From Streptomyces pactum (GTDB lineage Bacteria; Actinomycetota; Actinomycetes; Streptomycetales; Streptomycetaceae): 64,000 bases of DNA. Shown one piece after another: positions 1 through 9,257 of this stretch (its first letter is position 1; the number at the start of each line of letters is the position of its first letter). The position numbers were made by a program, and so were the translations under genes. Below the pieces are notes generated by a model. The model was not told where the DNA came from and did no database searches. It saw only the letters and a program-made list of their open reading frames with translations. Location of the stretch: assembly GCF_002005225.1 (NCBI RefSeq), contig NZ_CP019724.1:1178001-1242000 (forward strand), in the 5' to 3' direction.

Positions 1-66
1 CCCGTCCGACGCCCCGCCCTGTCCGGGCCGGCGGCGAAGATCCTCCCTGCCCGAAAGGACCCTCAC

Positions 67-1671
67 GTGGCAGCCCCCAACTCGCACCGCACCGACGACT
101 GGTGGCGCGACGCCGTCATCTACCAGGTGTACCCCCGCAGTTTCGCCGACGGCGACGGCGACGGAACCGGTGACCTCGCGGGCGTCCGGGCGAGACTGCC
201 GTACCTCGCCGAACTCGGGGTCGACGCCGTCTGGTTCACCCCCTGGTACCTCTCGCCGCTCGTCGACGGCGGCTACGACGTCGCCGACTACCGCACGATC
301 GACCCGGCCTTCGGCACCCTCGGCGAGGCCGAGAAGCTGATCGCCGAGGCACGGGAGCTGGGCATCCGCACCCTCGTCGACATCGTCCCCAACCACGTCT
401 CGGACCGGCACGCCTGGTTCCGGGCGGCGCTGGCCGCCGGTCCGGGCAGCGCGGAGCGGGAGCGCTTCCACTTCCGCCCCGGGCGCGGGGCGAACGGCGA
501 ACTCCCGCCCAACAACTGGCCCTCCCAGTTCTCCGGCCGTACCTGGACCCGGGTCCCGGACGGCGAGTGGTACCTCCACCTCTTCACCCCCGAGCAGCCC
601 GACCTCAACTGGGCCCACCGCGAGGTGCGCCGGGAGCACGAGGACGTGCTGCGCTTCTGGTTCGACCGCGGTGTCGCGGGCGTGCGCATCGACTCCGCCG
701 CCCTGCTCGCCAAGGACCCGGCGCTCGCGGACTTCGAGGAGGGCGTCGACCCGCACCCGTACATCGACCAGGACGAGCTGCACGACATCTACCGCTCCTG
801 GCGGGCCGTCGCCGACGAGTACGGGGCCGTGTTCGTGGGCGAGGTGTGGCTGCCCGACGCGGAACGCTTCGCCCGTTACCTGCGGCCCGACGAACTGCAC
901 ACCGCCTTCAACTTCAACCTCCTGTCCTGCCCCTGGGACGCGGACCGGTTGCGCCGCACCATCGACGACACGCTGGCCGAGCACGCCCCCGTCGGCGCCC
1001 CCGCCACCTGGGTGCTCTGCAACCACGACGTGACCCGCACCGTCACCCGGTACGGCCGCGAGGACACCGGCTTCGACTTCGCCAAGAAGGCCTTCGCCAC
1101 CCCGACCGACCTGGCCCTCGGGACCAGGCGCGCCCGGGCCGCCGCGCTGCTGACGCTGGCCCTGCCCGGATCGGTCTACCTGTACCAGGGGGAGGAACTC
1201 GGGCTGCCCGAGGCGGACGTCCCGCTGGACCGGATCCAGGACCCGATGCACTTCCGCTCCGGGGGCACCGATCCCGGCCGGGACGGCTGCCGGGTGCCGC
1301 TGCCGTGGTCGGCCGACGCCCCGTACTGCGGTTTCGGCTCCGAGACGGAGCCCTGGCTGCCACAGCCGGCTCACTGGTCGGCGTACGCCGCGGACCGCCA
1401 GAGCGCCGACCCGGAGTCGATGCTCACGCTGTACCGCGAGGCACTGTCCCTGCGGCGCTCCACCGACGGTTTCGGTGACGGCCCCATGCGCTGGCTGCCC
1501 GCGCCGCGGGGCGTCCTCGCGTTCCAGCGCGCGGGCGGTCCGGTCTGTGTCGTCAACCTGTCCGCCGGACCGGTCGATCTGCCGGCACACGGCACGCTCC
1601 TGCTGCGCAGCGGGCCGCTCGACGCGGACGGCCGGCTGCCGCGGGACACGGCGGTGTGGCTGGGCGCCTGA
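67..1671 (+). CDS. GH13 alpha-glucosidase
   Basis: This 534-aa cytoplasmic glycoside hydrolase should cleave terminal alpha-glucosidic bonds of maltose or isomaltose-type oligosaccharides. It opens with the GH13 barrel signature (WWRDAVIYQVYPRSF, then DIVPNHVS near residue 105). The catalytic set is complete: nucleophile D209 in GVRIDS, acid/base E259 in FVGEVWLP and stabilising D321 in CNHDVTR. There is no signal peptide, and length is normal for the family. The GTG start is supported by an AAAGGA ribosome site 8 nt upstream. A strong hairpin follows the stop, so it may be the last gene of a sugar operon lying to the left. Substrate linkage cannot be read from sequence. Confidence 0.93.
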   Translation: MAAPNSHRTDDWWRDAVIYQVYPRSFADGDGDGTGDLAGVRARLPYLAELGVDAVWFTPWYLSPLVDGGYDVADYRTIDPAFGTLGEAEKLIAEARELGIRTLVDIVPNHVSDRHAWFRAALAAGPGSAERERFHFRPGRGANGELPPNNWPSQFSGRTWTRVPDGEWYLHLFTPEQPDLNWAHREVRREHEDVLRFWFDRGVAGVRIDSAALLAKDPALADFEEGVDPHPYIDQDELHDIYRSWRAVADEYGAVFVGEVWLPDAERFARYLRPDELHTAFNFNLLSCPWDADRLRRTIDDTLAEHAPVGAPATWVLCNHDVTRTVTRYGREDTGFDFAKKAFATPTDLALGTRRARAAALLTLALPGSVYLYQGEELGLPEADVPLDRIQDPMHFRSGGTDPGRDGCRVPLPWSADAPYCGFGSETEPWLPQPAHWSAYAADRQSADPESMLTLYREALSLRRSTDGFGDGPMRWLPAPRGVLAFQRAGGPVCVVNLSAGPVDLPAHGTLLLRSGPLDADGRLPRDTAVWLGA

Positions 1672-1683
1672 GGCGATCTGGGC

Positions 1684-1725
1684 GGCGGTGCCCCGGCCGG
1701 TGGAGCCACCGACCGGGGCACCGCC
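1684..1725 (+). terminator. Hairpin terminator after alpha-glucosidase
   Basis: Perfect 13-bp inverted repeat (GGCGGTGCCCCGG at 1684-1696 and its complement at 1713-1725) with a further 5-bp inner stem. It starts 12 nt after the alpha-glucosidase stop and has no T-run, as is usual in Streptomyces. Confidence 0.8.
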
Positions 1726-1787
1726 GTCGCCGCTCGCCCCGAGGCAGGGCAGAATCGGGGGCAGGAGGCCGTGGGAGGAGGCGACGC

Positions 1788-3572
1788 GTGCGGGAACGAC
1801 CGTGGCTGCGCGGGGTGCGCCTGATTCCCGACCCCCTCGTCGGCGGCCGCCGTACGCTCAAGGCCGCCCTGCGCCCGGTGACCGAGGCGGTGCGCGCCCG
1901 GCGCCGGCTGGCGTGGCTGAACGAGGCCGGGGTGCGCATCGGGACGACGCTGGATCTGCGGCGCACCGCCGAGGAACTGGCCGGCTTCACCGTGCCCGAA
2001 CTCACCGACGGATGCGCGGTGGACCTGCTGGAGTCGGTACTGCGGTTCCAGGAGGGCGACCACTTCGAGGGGGAGACGGGGACCCCCGAGCTGAGGGCGA
2101 TGGCGGTCTGCGAGATCCCCGGGCTGGACCTCGCTCCGGACCCGGTGGGCGAGGTGTCGCTCTACACCGCTGACCGGCTGGTACGCACGTGCCTGACCAC
2201 CCGGAAGCCGGTTCTGATCGCCCGGATGGAGCCGTCCGACTTCCACGCCGTCGCGCCCACCCCCGAGGCGGCCCGTCTGATGCGGCGCGCGGGCGTGCAC
2301 TCGTACCTCGCGGTGCCGCTGATCGCCCGGGGAGTGCTGCTGGGCCTGGCCGACTTCGTCCGGGCCGGCAGCCGGACCCCGTTCACCCGGGCCGACGTGG
2401 CACTGGCCATGGAGCTGGCGTCCAGGGCGGCCGTGTCCATCGACAACGCCCGGCTCTACGGGCGCGAGCGCGAGCACGTGGTCACACTGCAGCGGGCCCT
2501 GCTCCCCCGGTCCAGCCCGAGTACCCCAGGCCTCGACGTGTCCTCGTGCTACGACCCGGCCGTCGATCCGGCGGCCGTGGGCGGCGACTGGTTCGACGTC
2601 GTCGCGCTGCCCAGCGGCCGTACCGCGCTGATGGTGGGCGACGTGATGGGGCGCGGCCTGGCCGCCGCCGCGACCATGGGCCGGCTGCGGACGGTGGCCC
2701 GGACCCTGATGGCGCTCGACATCGCGCCCGAGCGGCTGCTGGCCCGGCTGGACCTGGCCGCCCGCGACCTGGAGGAGGACCAGGTCGCCACCTGTCTGTG
2801 CGCGGTCTACGACCCGTACGGCAGCACCTTCCGCATCGCCAGCGCCGGTCACCCGCCGCCGCTGCTGACCGGTCCCGACGGCACCGCCTCGTTCCTGGAC
2901 GTGCCCGCCGGGGCTCCGCTGGGGGCCGGGGTGATCCCGTACGACCCGGTCGACTGCCCGGTGCCCGAGCGGGGCCGGCTGACGCTGTACACGGACGGTC
3001 TGATCCGGTCGCGCACCGGCGACCTCGCCACCCAGATGGAGCGGCTGCGCGAGGCGGTCGGTGACGGTGTGCCCGGGGACGGCACGGTGTGCCGGTCGGT
3101 CACCGAGCGGGTCGGCGGTGACCGGTCCGACGACGCGATCGTCCTGATCGCGGGCGCCCGGCCGCTCGGTCCGGAGGGTGAGGTGTACGTACGGACGCTG
3201 CCGCCGGACGGCAAGGCCGCGGGGCAGGCGCGGACCGCGGTGCGCGAGCAGTTGGTGAAGTGGGGCCTGGACGACCTGGTCGACTCGACGGAGCTGGTGG
3301 TCAGCGAGCTGGTCGGCAATGCCCTGCGGTACGGGAACGCCCCCGGTGAGCTGCGGCTGCTGCGGCACGAGCGGCTTTCGGTGGAGGTCTCGGACTCCGG
3401 CCCGGACCTGCCGCAGATCCAGCACGCGGACGTGAGCGACGAGAGCGGGCGCGGGCTCCAGCTCATCAACATGCTGTGCCGGCGCTGGGGCTCGTGCCGC
3501 ACCCCGCGGGGGAAGGTCGTCTGGGCCGAGCAGGACCTGCCCGTGCGGGCCGGTCCGGCGGGTTCCCCGTAG
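1788..3572 (+). CDS. GAF-PP2C(SpoIIE)-HATPase phosphatase
   Basis: This 594-aa soluble regulator has three modules: a GAF sensor domain (about residues 40-215), a SpoIIE-type PP2C serine phosphatase (about 235-450, with GGDWFDVV and VGDVMGRGLAAA metal-binding segments) and a C-terminal anti-sigma-type HATPase (about 470-590, with ELVGNALRYG and GRGLQLI). Such proteins usually switch anti-anti-sigma partners by dephosphorylation, while the ATPase domain acts as kinase or sequesters. The GTG start was chosen for its GGAGGAGG ribosome site 6 nt upstream; a longer in-frame reading from 1656 overlaps the preceding gene. No anti-sigma antagonist gene is adjacent, so partners are unknown. It converges on the ABC exporter gene. 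Confidence 0.9.
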   Translation: MRERPWLRGVRLIPDPLVGGRRTLKAALRPVTEAVRARRRLAWLNEAGVRIGTTLDLRRTAEELAGFTVPELTDGCAVDLLESVLRFQEGDHFEGETGTPELRAMAVCEIPGLDLAPDPVGEVSLYTADRLVRTCLTTRKPVLIARMEPSDFHAVAPTPEAARLMRRAGVHSYLAVPLIARGVLLGLADFVRAGSRTPFTRADVALAMELASRAAVSIDNARLYGREREHVVTLQRALLPRSSPSTPGLDVSSCYDPAVDPAAVGGDWFDVVALPSGRTALMVGDVMGRGLAAAATMGRLRTVARTLMALDIAPERLLARLDLAARDLEEDQVATCLCAVYDPYGSTFRIASAGHPPPLLTGPDGTASFLDVPAGAPLGAGVIPYDPVDCPVPERGRLTLYTDGLIRSRTGDLATQMERLREAVGDGVPGDGTVCRSVTERVGGDRSDDAIVLIAGARPLGPEGEVYVRTLPPDGKAAGQARTAVREQLVKWGLDDLVDSTELVVSELVGNALRYGNAPGELRLLRHERLSVEVSDSGPDLPQIQHADVSDESGRGLQLINMLCRRWGSCRTPRGKVVWAEQDLPVRAGPAGSP

Positions 3573-3606
3573 CCCGCGCCGGTCCGGCCCGCTCGCACCG
3601 GCCCCC

Positions 3607-5496
3607 CTACGCCGCCCGTTCGGCCTTCGCCGGGGTCCGCCGTCCGAAGCGGGTGCGGTGGAGCTGGGCGTAGCGGCCGTCGGCGGCGAGGAGTTCGTCG
3701 TGGGTGCCGCGTTCCACGATGCGGCCGGCCTCCACCACCAGGATCTGGTCGGCCGCCCGGACCGTGGACAGCCGGTGCGCGATCACCAGGGCGGTCCTGC
3801 CTTCCAGTGCCTCCGTGAGGGCCTCCTGGACGGCCGCCTCGGAGGTGTTGTCGAGGTGGGCGGTGGCCTCGTCGAGGATGACGACGCGCTGGCGGGCCAG
3901 CAGCAGCCGGGCGATGGTCATGCGCTGGCGTTCACCGCCCGAGAGCCGGTAGCCGCGTTCGCCGACCACGGTGTCGAGGCCGTCGGGCAGGGACCGTACG
4001 AGGTCGGTCAGGCGGGCCCGGCGCAGCGCGTCCCACAGTTCGGTGTCGGTGGCACCGGGCCGCGCCAGCAGCAGGTTGGCGCGGACCGTGTCGTGGAAGA
4101 GGTGGCCGTCCTGGGTGACCATGCCGACGGTGTCGCGCAGTGACCGGGCGTCCAGGTCGCGGACGTCGACGCCGCCGACGCGGACGGTGCCGCCGTCGGC
4201 GTCGTACAGGCGTGGCAGCAGCCCGGCGATGGTCGACTTGCCGGCGCCGGAGGACCCGACGAGCGCGATCGTCTGGCCGGGTTCGGCGCGGAAGGAGAGG
4301 CCGTGCAGGACTTCCTCGCCGCCCCGGGTGTCCAGGGTGGCGACCTCTTCGAGGGAGGCCAGGGAGACCTTGTCGGCGGAGGGGTAGCCGAAGCGGACGT
4401 CGTCGAACTCCACGGCGACGGGACCGTCGGGGACCGGGCGGGCGTCGGGCTTCTCGTCGATGAGCGGGGCCAGGTCCAGCACCTCGAAGACCCGCTCGAA
4501 GCTGACCAGGGCGCTCATGACCTCCACGCGGGCCCCGGCGAGCGCGGTGAGCGGCGCGTACAGCCGGGTCAGGAGCAGCGCGAGCGCCACGACGGCGCCC
4601 GGGTCCAGGGTGCCGCGCAAGGCGAACCAGCCGCCGAGGCCGTAGACGAGGGCCAGGGCGAGGGCGGAGACGAGGGTGAGCGCGGTGATGAAGGCCGCCT
4701 GGGCGGTGGCGGTGCGCACGCCGATGTCGGCGACGCGACGGGCGCGGTCGGCGAACTCGGCCGACTCGTCCTCCGGGCGGCCGAACAGCTTGATCAGTGT
4801 GGCGCCGGGGGCCGAGAACCGTTCGGTCATGCGGGTGCCCATGGCGGCGTTCAGGGTGGCGGCCTCGCGCTGCATGCGGGCCATGCGGCGGCCCATGTGC
4901 CGGGCCGGGAGCACGAACACCGGGAGGAGCACCAGCGCGAGCAGGGTGATCTGCCAGGACAGGGTGAGCATGACGGCGAGGGTGAGCAGCAGCGTGACCA
5001 GGTTGCTGACCACACCCGACAGGGTGTTGCTGAAGGCCCGTTGGGCGCCGATGACGTCGTTGTTGAGTCGGGAGACCAGCGCTCCCGTACGGGTACGTGT
5101 GAAGAACGCGACCGGCATGCGCTGCACATGATCGAACACAGCCGTGCGCAGATCCAGGATGAGTCCCTCCCCGAGCGTCGCCGAGAGCCTGCGGGAGAGG
5201 ATGCCGAGCACCGCCTCGGTGACCGCGATGAGCGCGATCAGCAGGGCGAGGCGTACGACAGTCGCCTCGTCGTCGCCCGACACGATCGCGTTCACGACGT
5301 TGCCGGCCAGGACGGGCGTGGCGACGGCGAGCAGCGCCGTCACCACCCCGAGCAGGACGAACCGGGTGAGGCGGCGGCGGTGCGGGCGGGCGAACGCGCC
5401 GATGCGGCGCAGCGTCGCGCGGGCGAGGGGCCTGCGCTCCTGTTCGGCGTTCATGACGCTGTGCAGTTGGGTCCAGGCCGTGGTCTCCATGCTCAT
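3607..5496 (-). CDS. ecaD: SoxR-regulated ABC exporter (TMD-NBD fusion)
   Basis: This 629-aa half-transporter has a six-helix exporter TMD (about residues 40-325) fused to an ATPase domain. Walker A is GSSGAGKST (414-422), signature LSGGE (518-522), Walker B VVILDEA (538-544) and the H-loop lies in AHRLST. It should dimerise and export a hydrophobic or redox-active compound. The promoter directly upstream is SoxR-type and puts the transcription start about on the ATG, so the mRNA looks leaderless. In S. coelicolor the SoxR target SCO7008 (ecaD) is an ABC transporter, and icd lies eight genes away in both, which is why I give the symbol. SoxR itself is not in this window. The cargo is unknown. 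Confidence 0.93.
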   Translation of the reverse strand: MSMETTAWTQLHSVMNAEQERRPLARATLRRIGAFARPHRRRLTRFVLLGVVTALLAVATPVLAGNVVNAIVSGDDEATVVRLALLIALIAVTEAVLGILSRRLSATLGEGLILDLRTAVFDHVQRMPVAFFTRTRTGALVSRLNNDVIGAQRAFSNTLSGVVSNLVTLLLTLAVMLTLSWQITLLALVLLPVFVLPARHMGRRMARMQREAATLNAAMGTRMTERFSAPGATLIKLFGRPEDESAEFADRARRVADIGVRTATAQAAFITALTLVSALALALVYGLGGWFALRGTLDPGAVVALALLLTRLYAPLTALAGARVEVMSALVSFERVFEVLDLAPLIDEKPDARPVPDGPVAVEFDDVRFGYPSADKVSLASLEEVATLDTRGGEEVLHGLSFRAEPGQTIALVGSSGAGKSTIAGLLPRLYDADGGTVRVGGVDVRDLDARSLRDTVGMVTQDGHLFHDTVRANLLLARPGATDTELWDALRRARLTDLVRSLPDGLDTVVGERGYRLSGGERQRMTIARLLLARQRVVILDEATAHLDNTSEAAVQEALTEALEGRTALVIAHRLSTVRAADQILVVEAGRIVERGTHDELLAADGRYAQLHRTRFGRRTPAKAERAA

Positions 5497-5503
5497 GCGA
5501 GTG

Positions 5504-5534
5504 ACGGTAGAACCTCAATCATCCTTGAGGTCAA
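5504..5534 (-). promoter_or_regulatory. SoxR box in a 19-bp-spacer promoter
   Basis: An 18-bp dyad, CCTCAA-N6-TTGAGG (5513-5530), extends to ACCTCAA/TTGAGGT and matches the SoxR box. Read leftward, -35 TTGACC (5534-5529) and -10 TACCGT (5509-5504) are separated by exactly 19 bp. This over-long spacer is diagnostic of MerR/SoxR-activated promoters, with the dyad centred in it. The start codon at 5496 lies where transcription should begin. Confidence 0.88.
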
Positions 5535-5616
5535 GGGGCGGCCGCCTGCCGTCCGTAAGCCCCCGTCCGCGCGTCGGACATCCGTAGTTGGCGCGGGAGG
5601 GGGAATCTCTTGCGAT

Positions 5617-6609
5617 GTGACAGAGGTACGACTCCCCGAGCGGCCCGTCGCCGGCCGCGTCCCCGTCCGCCGCGACGGCCGTGCCCACCTGGTCCGGCGG
5701 GTCTTGTGCGTGCTTCCGCTGCTGCTGGTCACCGTGGTCGCGGTGCGGCACCGGTCCGTGCTCGCCGAGGGTTTCGGTCACCTCGCCACCGCTCGGTGGC
5801 CCTGGTTGCTGGCCGCGGCCTGCGCGACCTGTCTGACCTGGGTCGCGGCGGCCTGTACCCGGCAGGGCGCCGTGGTGGAGCGGCTGCCGCGGCGGCGGTT
5901 GCTCGCCACGCAGTTCGCGGCGGGCGCGGCCAACCACCTGCTGCCGACGGGGCTGGGCGCGAGCGCGGTCAACCTGCGGTTCATGACGGTGTGCGGGCTG
6001 CCGCTCGCCCGTTCCTCGGCGGCTCTCGCCCTGTACCTGCTGGCGGAGAGCGTCGGCCGCGTCGCCCTGCTGGGCGTCCTGCTGATCGCGTTTCCCGACG
6101 CCCTGCGGCTCGGCACGCTGCTGCCCGAGGGGGCCGTGGGGCCGTTGCTGGTCGTGGCGGGCGCGGTGCCGGTCGTGGCGGCGGGCGTGCTCGTGCTGGC
6201 GCCACGGCTGCGTGGGGCGCTGGTCGCCTTCCTGCGGACGGCGCTCGGCGAGGCCCGCGCGGTGCACGCCCTCCCGGCGCGGGCGCTGGCGCTGTGGGGC
6301 GGCGCGTTCGCCTTCCCCGCGCTGCAGGCGGCGGTGCTGGTCCTGGTGGGGCGGGCGCTGGGGTTGCCGGTGCCGGCCGGGCACATGGCGGTGGCGTATC
6401 TGGCGGCGACGATCGCGGTCGCGCTGGTGCCCACGCCGGGCGGCATCGGTTCGGTCGAGGCGGCGCTGGTCGTGGCGCTGGTGGCGGTGGGCGGCCCGGC
6501 GGCCGTGGCCACGGCGGTGGTGCTCGCGTTCCGGCTCATGACCGTCTGGCTGCCGCTGCTGCCGGGGGCGCTGACACTGGCGGCGCTCGTACGGACGCGG
6601 GTGATCTGA
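5617..6609 (+). CDS. UPF0104 / LPG-synthase-TM membrane protein
   Basis: This 330-aa integral membrane protein has about eight hydrophobic segments. It carries the hallmarks of the lysylphosphatidylglycerol-synthase transmembrane family (YbhN, UPF0104): AANHLLPTGLGASAVNLRF in the first half and LVPTPGGIGSVEAAL near residue 275. The aminoacyl-transfer domain of true MprF is absent, so this is a flippase-like or uncharacterised member. The start is GTG 5617 (VTEVRLPE); a GGAGGGGG stretch lies about 13 nt upstream, rather far. Its promoter region abuts the divergent SoxR promoter of the exporter gene. It converges on the flavoprotein operon with only 15 bp between stops. Confidence 0.87.
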   Translation: MTEVRLPERPVAGRVPVRRDGRAHLVRRVLCVLPLLLVTVVAVRHRSVLAEGFGHLATARWPWLLAAACATCLTWVAAACTRQGAVVERLPRRRLLATQFAAGAANHLLPTGLGASAVNLRFMTVCGLPLARSSAALALYLLAESVGRVALLGVLLIAFPDALRLGTLLPEGAVGPLLVVAGAVPVVAAGVLVLAPRLRGALVAFLRTALGEARAVHALPARALALWGGAFAFPALQAAVLVLVGRALGLPVPAGHMAVAYLAATIAVALVPTPGGIGSVEAALVVALVAVGGPAAVATAVVLAFRLMTVWLPLLPGALTLAALVRTRVI

Positions 6610-6624
6610 GGGCGGGCGGCACGC

Positions 6625-7839
6625 TCAGACGACGGTGACGCGCACCGGGCCGCCCCGCGGGTCGACCCGGTGGGTCCAGCACGCCGGCAGCGTCAGGGGC
6701 CGGTCGGGCGGGACGGTACGCGGGCCCGGCTGCTCCCGGTGCAGTCGGCGGCCGTTCTGGGTGACCTGGAGGACCGGCCGGGTCAGGGGGGCCGCCGTGC
6801 GCAGGAGGTACGGGAGGCCGTCGGCCGGGGTGACGCGGTTCGGGACGATCCGGCGCAGGGGTGCGTGAGCGGTCAGGGGGACGCTCGCGGGCCACTCGGC
6901 GTCCGTGAGCCAGTCCCGTACGGCGGTCGCGGCGTAGGCGCCCTCACGGGCCGCCGTCCCCGCGCTCTCCACTGCGTGCAGCAGGCTGCCGACCGCGAAG
7001 ACGCCCGGCCGCGAGGTTCGCAGGGCGCCGTCCACGCCGGGACCGCGGGTGCCGGCGTCCAGGGTCAGCGCGCCGCGCCGGGCGAGTTCGTGGTCGGGGA
7101 CGAAGTCGCCGGTGAACACGACGGTGTCGCAGGGCAGCGTCGCGGTACGGCCGTCGCGGTGGCGGACGCGCACGCCCGACAGACGTCCGTGCCCGAGGAG
7201 TCCGGTGACCGTGGCACCGGTCAGGAGGGGGATGCGGCGGCGCAGGCGGGCGTCCAGGGCCCGCGCGGGCGCGGTGTGCGCCCGGGGCCGGTCGGTGACC
7301 AGGGCGACGACGTCGGCGCCCGCGGTGCGCGCGGTGTCGGCGGCGGCGTAGGAGACGTCCTCCGCTCCGACGATCACCACGCGGGTGCCGATGTGCTGTC
7401 CGTACAGGTGGACGGCCTGCTGGAGTTCGCCGGTGGTGTACACGCCGGCGGGGCGGGTGCCGGGCACCAGGCGGGCGGCGCGGGGGCGTTCGCGGGCGCC
7501 GGTGGCGAGGACGACGGCCCGGGCGGCGAGGGTCTGGGCGCCCCGGGGCCCCACGGTCGTCAGTGTGCGCGGGCCCGCCCAGTCGAGGGCGGTGACGCCG
7601 GTCCGTACGTCCGCCCCGGCGCGGACCGCCGCGTCGGCGAGGAGACGGGCGTAGGCCGGGCCGGTCAGCGCGCGCGGCCAGTTGCCGAAGCCCCGGTGCG
7701 CGCAGTGCCTCGGCACTCCCCCGGCCCGCCGCTCCCGCTCCAGGACCTCGACGCGGACGCCGGTCACCGCGAGCAGGGACGCGGCCACGAGTCCGGCGGG
7801 GCCGCCCCCCACCACCAGGACGTCGACCTGACGGGTCAT
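6625..7839 (-). CDS. GlpB-like FAD/NAD-dependent oxidoreductase
   Basis: This 404-aa flavoprotein has an N-terminal dinucleotide fold (VVGGGPAGLVAA, residues 8-19), a second NAD-binding segment (VVIVGAEDVSYAAADTA near 170) and a C-terminal FAD signature (GVFAVGSLLHAVESAG near 300). The organisation is that of the pyridine-nucleotide partner of two-component amine/glycerol-3-phosphate oxidoreductases (HcnB, GlpB or Thermotoga NADH-oxidase type). Its ATG overlaps the upstream gene's stop as ATGA, so it is translationally coupled and is the last gene of the operon. I infer that it takes electrons from the GlpA-like partner. Confidence 0.85.
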   Translation of the reverse strand: MTRQVDVLVVGGGPAGLVAASLLAVTGVRVEVLERERRAGGVPRHCAHRGFGNWPRALTGPAYARLLADAAVRAGADVRTGVTALDWAGPRTLTTVGPRGAQTLAARAVVLATGARERPRAARLVPGTRPAGVYTTGELQQAVHLYGQHIGTRVVIVGAEDVSYAAADTARTAGADVVALVTDRPRAHTAPARALDARLRRRIPLLTGATVTGLLGHGRLSGVRVRHRDGRTATLPCDTVVFTGDFVPDHELARRGALTLDAGTRGPGVDGALRTSRPGVFAVGSLLHAVESAGTAAREGAYAATAVRDWLTDAEWPASVPLTAHAPLRRIVPNRVTPADGLPYLLRTAAPLTRPVLQVTQNGRRLHREQPGPRTVPPDRPLTLPACWTHRVDPRGGPVRVTVV

Positions 7840-9257
7840 CCCTGAGCCTCCGCTCGCCCCTGGGCCTCCTCGAACAGCGCCCGCACCGCGGCCCCGCAGT
7901 AGAAGCCCTGGCAGCGCCCCGACCGGGCGCGGGTGCGGCGGCGCAGTCCGTCGAGGGAACGGGGCGGGATCGTACTGGCGAGGGCGTCGCGGATCTCGCC
8001 GCGGGAGACGCGTTCGCAGTGGCAGACGAGGGTGCCGTACTCCGGGTCGGCGGCCACGAGATCGGGCCGCTGGTGCGGGCGCGGGAAGGCCTCGCCGAGG
8101 TTGGGCATCCGGACCGGCTCCGGCGGGCGTCGCGGGCCGAGGTCGAGGCCGGTGCCGGCGAGCAGGCCGGTGACGTGCGCGGCGATGGCGAGGGAGGCGG
8201 TGAGGCCGGTGGAGCGGATGCCGCCGACGGTGACGCGGCCCTGGCCGGGGTGGGCGGTGATCCGGTAGTCCTCGTGCTCGGTGGCGGCGCGCAGGCCGGC
8301 GTACACGGCGGTGACCTCCTCCTCCAGCAGGGCGGGGAGGATGCGGCGGCCCTGTTCGCGCAGCCGTGCGAGACCTTCGGCGGTGGAGTGGGTGGCGCGC
8401 TTGTCGTCGAGGTCCTCGGCGGTGGGGCCGAGCAGGACGTTGCCGTGGACGGTGGGGGTGACCAGGACGCCCTTGCCGAGGGCGGTGGGAACGGGCAGCA
8501 GGATGTGGCGGACGAGGTCGCGGGCGAACTTGTCGTGGACGATGAGCTGGCCCCGGCGCGGGGTGACGGTGAAGTCGTCGTGGCCGAGTTGCCGGTCGAG
8601 GGTGTCGGCGTGCAGTCCGGCCGCGTTGACGAGCCGGCGGGCGCGCAGGGGGCCGCGCGGGGTCGTCAGGCGGTACACGCCGTCCCGGTGGCAGGCCTGG
8701 GTGACCGGCGAGTCGAGGTGCAGGTCGACTCCGCCACGGACCGCCTGGGTGGCGTACGCCAGGGTCGTCGTCCACGGGCAGATGATGCTCTCGCCGGGTA
8801 CGTGCAGGGCGCCGAGCGCGCCGGGGCCGAGGTGGGGTTCGCGGGCGTAGAGGTCGTCGGGGCCCAGGAGGCGGGTGTCGTGGTACTCGTTGCGCCCGGC
8901 CTTCTCGGCGAGGCGGGGCAGGGCCGCGAGCTGTTCCTCGTCCCAGGCTACGAGCAGTGCGCCGACGCGTTCCACGGGGATGCCCGACTCGGCCGCGTAG
9001 GCGGCGAGTTCGCGGGCGCCCTCCCGGACCAGCCGGGCCTCAAGGGAGCCGGGCACGGCGTCGAAACCGGTGTGCAGGATGGCGGTGTTGGCCTTGGAGG
9101 TGCCCTGCCCGACGTCGTCCTGCGCCTCGACGAGGGCGACACGCAGACTCGGATGGTGCGCGAGCCGCCGGGCGATCGCGCAGCCGACCACCCCGGCGCC
9201 GACGATCGCCACGTCGTACGGGGCGGCGGGCAGGGGTCCGGACGCGGTGACCGTCAT
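7836..9257 (-). CDS. GlpA-like FAD oxidoreductase with BFD [2Fe-2S] domain
   Basis: This 473-aa protein starts with a DAO-type FAD domain (VGAGVVGCAIARRL near residue 20), has IRSTGLTASLAIA near 350, and ends in a BFD-like [2Fe-2S] domain (about 400-465) with Cys residues in CHC and RCQGFYCG. This is the layout of class GlpA glycerol-3-phosphate dehydrogenases. Beside an FGGY kinase, oxidation of glycerol-3-phosphate or a similar polyol phosphate is the obvious role. The ATG at 9257 has a poor ribosome site but overlaps the stop of a small repeat-containing ORF (ATGA), suggesting coupled translation. Confidence 0.88.
   Translation of the reverse strand: MTVTASGPLPAAPYDVAIVGAGVVGCAIARRLAHHPSLRVALVEAQDDVGQGTSKANTAILHTGFDAVPGSLEARLVREGARELAAYAAESGIPVERVGALLVAWDEEQLAALPRLAEKAGRNEYHDTRLLGPDDLYAREPHLGPGALGALHVPGESIICPWTTTLAYATQAVRGGVDLHLDSPVTQACHRDGVYRLTTPRGPLRARRLVNAAGLHADTLDRQLGHDDFTVTPRRGQLIVHDKFARDLVRHILLPVPTALGKGVLVTPTVHGNVLLGPTAEDLDDKRATHSTAEGLARLREQGRRILPALLEEEVTAVYAGLRAATEHEDYRITAHPGQGRVTVGGIRSTGLTASLAIAAHVTGLLAGTGLDLGPRRPPEPVRMPNLGEAFPRPHQRPDLVAADPEYGTLVCHCERVSRGEIRDALASTIPPRSLDGLRRRTRARSGRCQGFYCGAAVRALFEEAQGRAEAQG

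Noticed and set aside
1..66. End of an upstream gene at the window edge
   Set aside because: The first 66 bases include the alpha-glucosidase ribosome site, but I cannot support a stop codon or protein end with confidence.
4303..5616. Long N-terminal extension of the UPF0104 protein
   Set aside because: The extension lies antisense to the ABC exporter gene and has no homology; GTG 5617 begins the family sequence.
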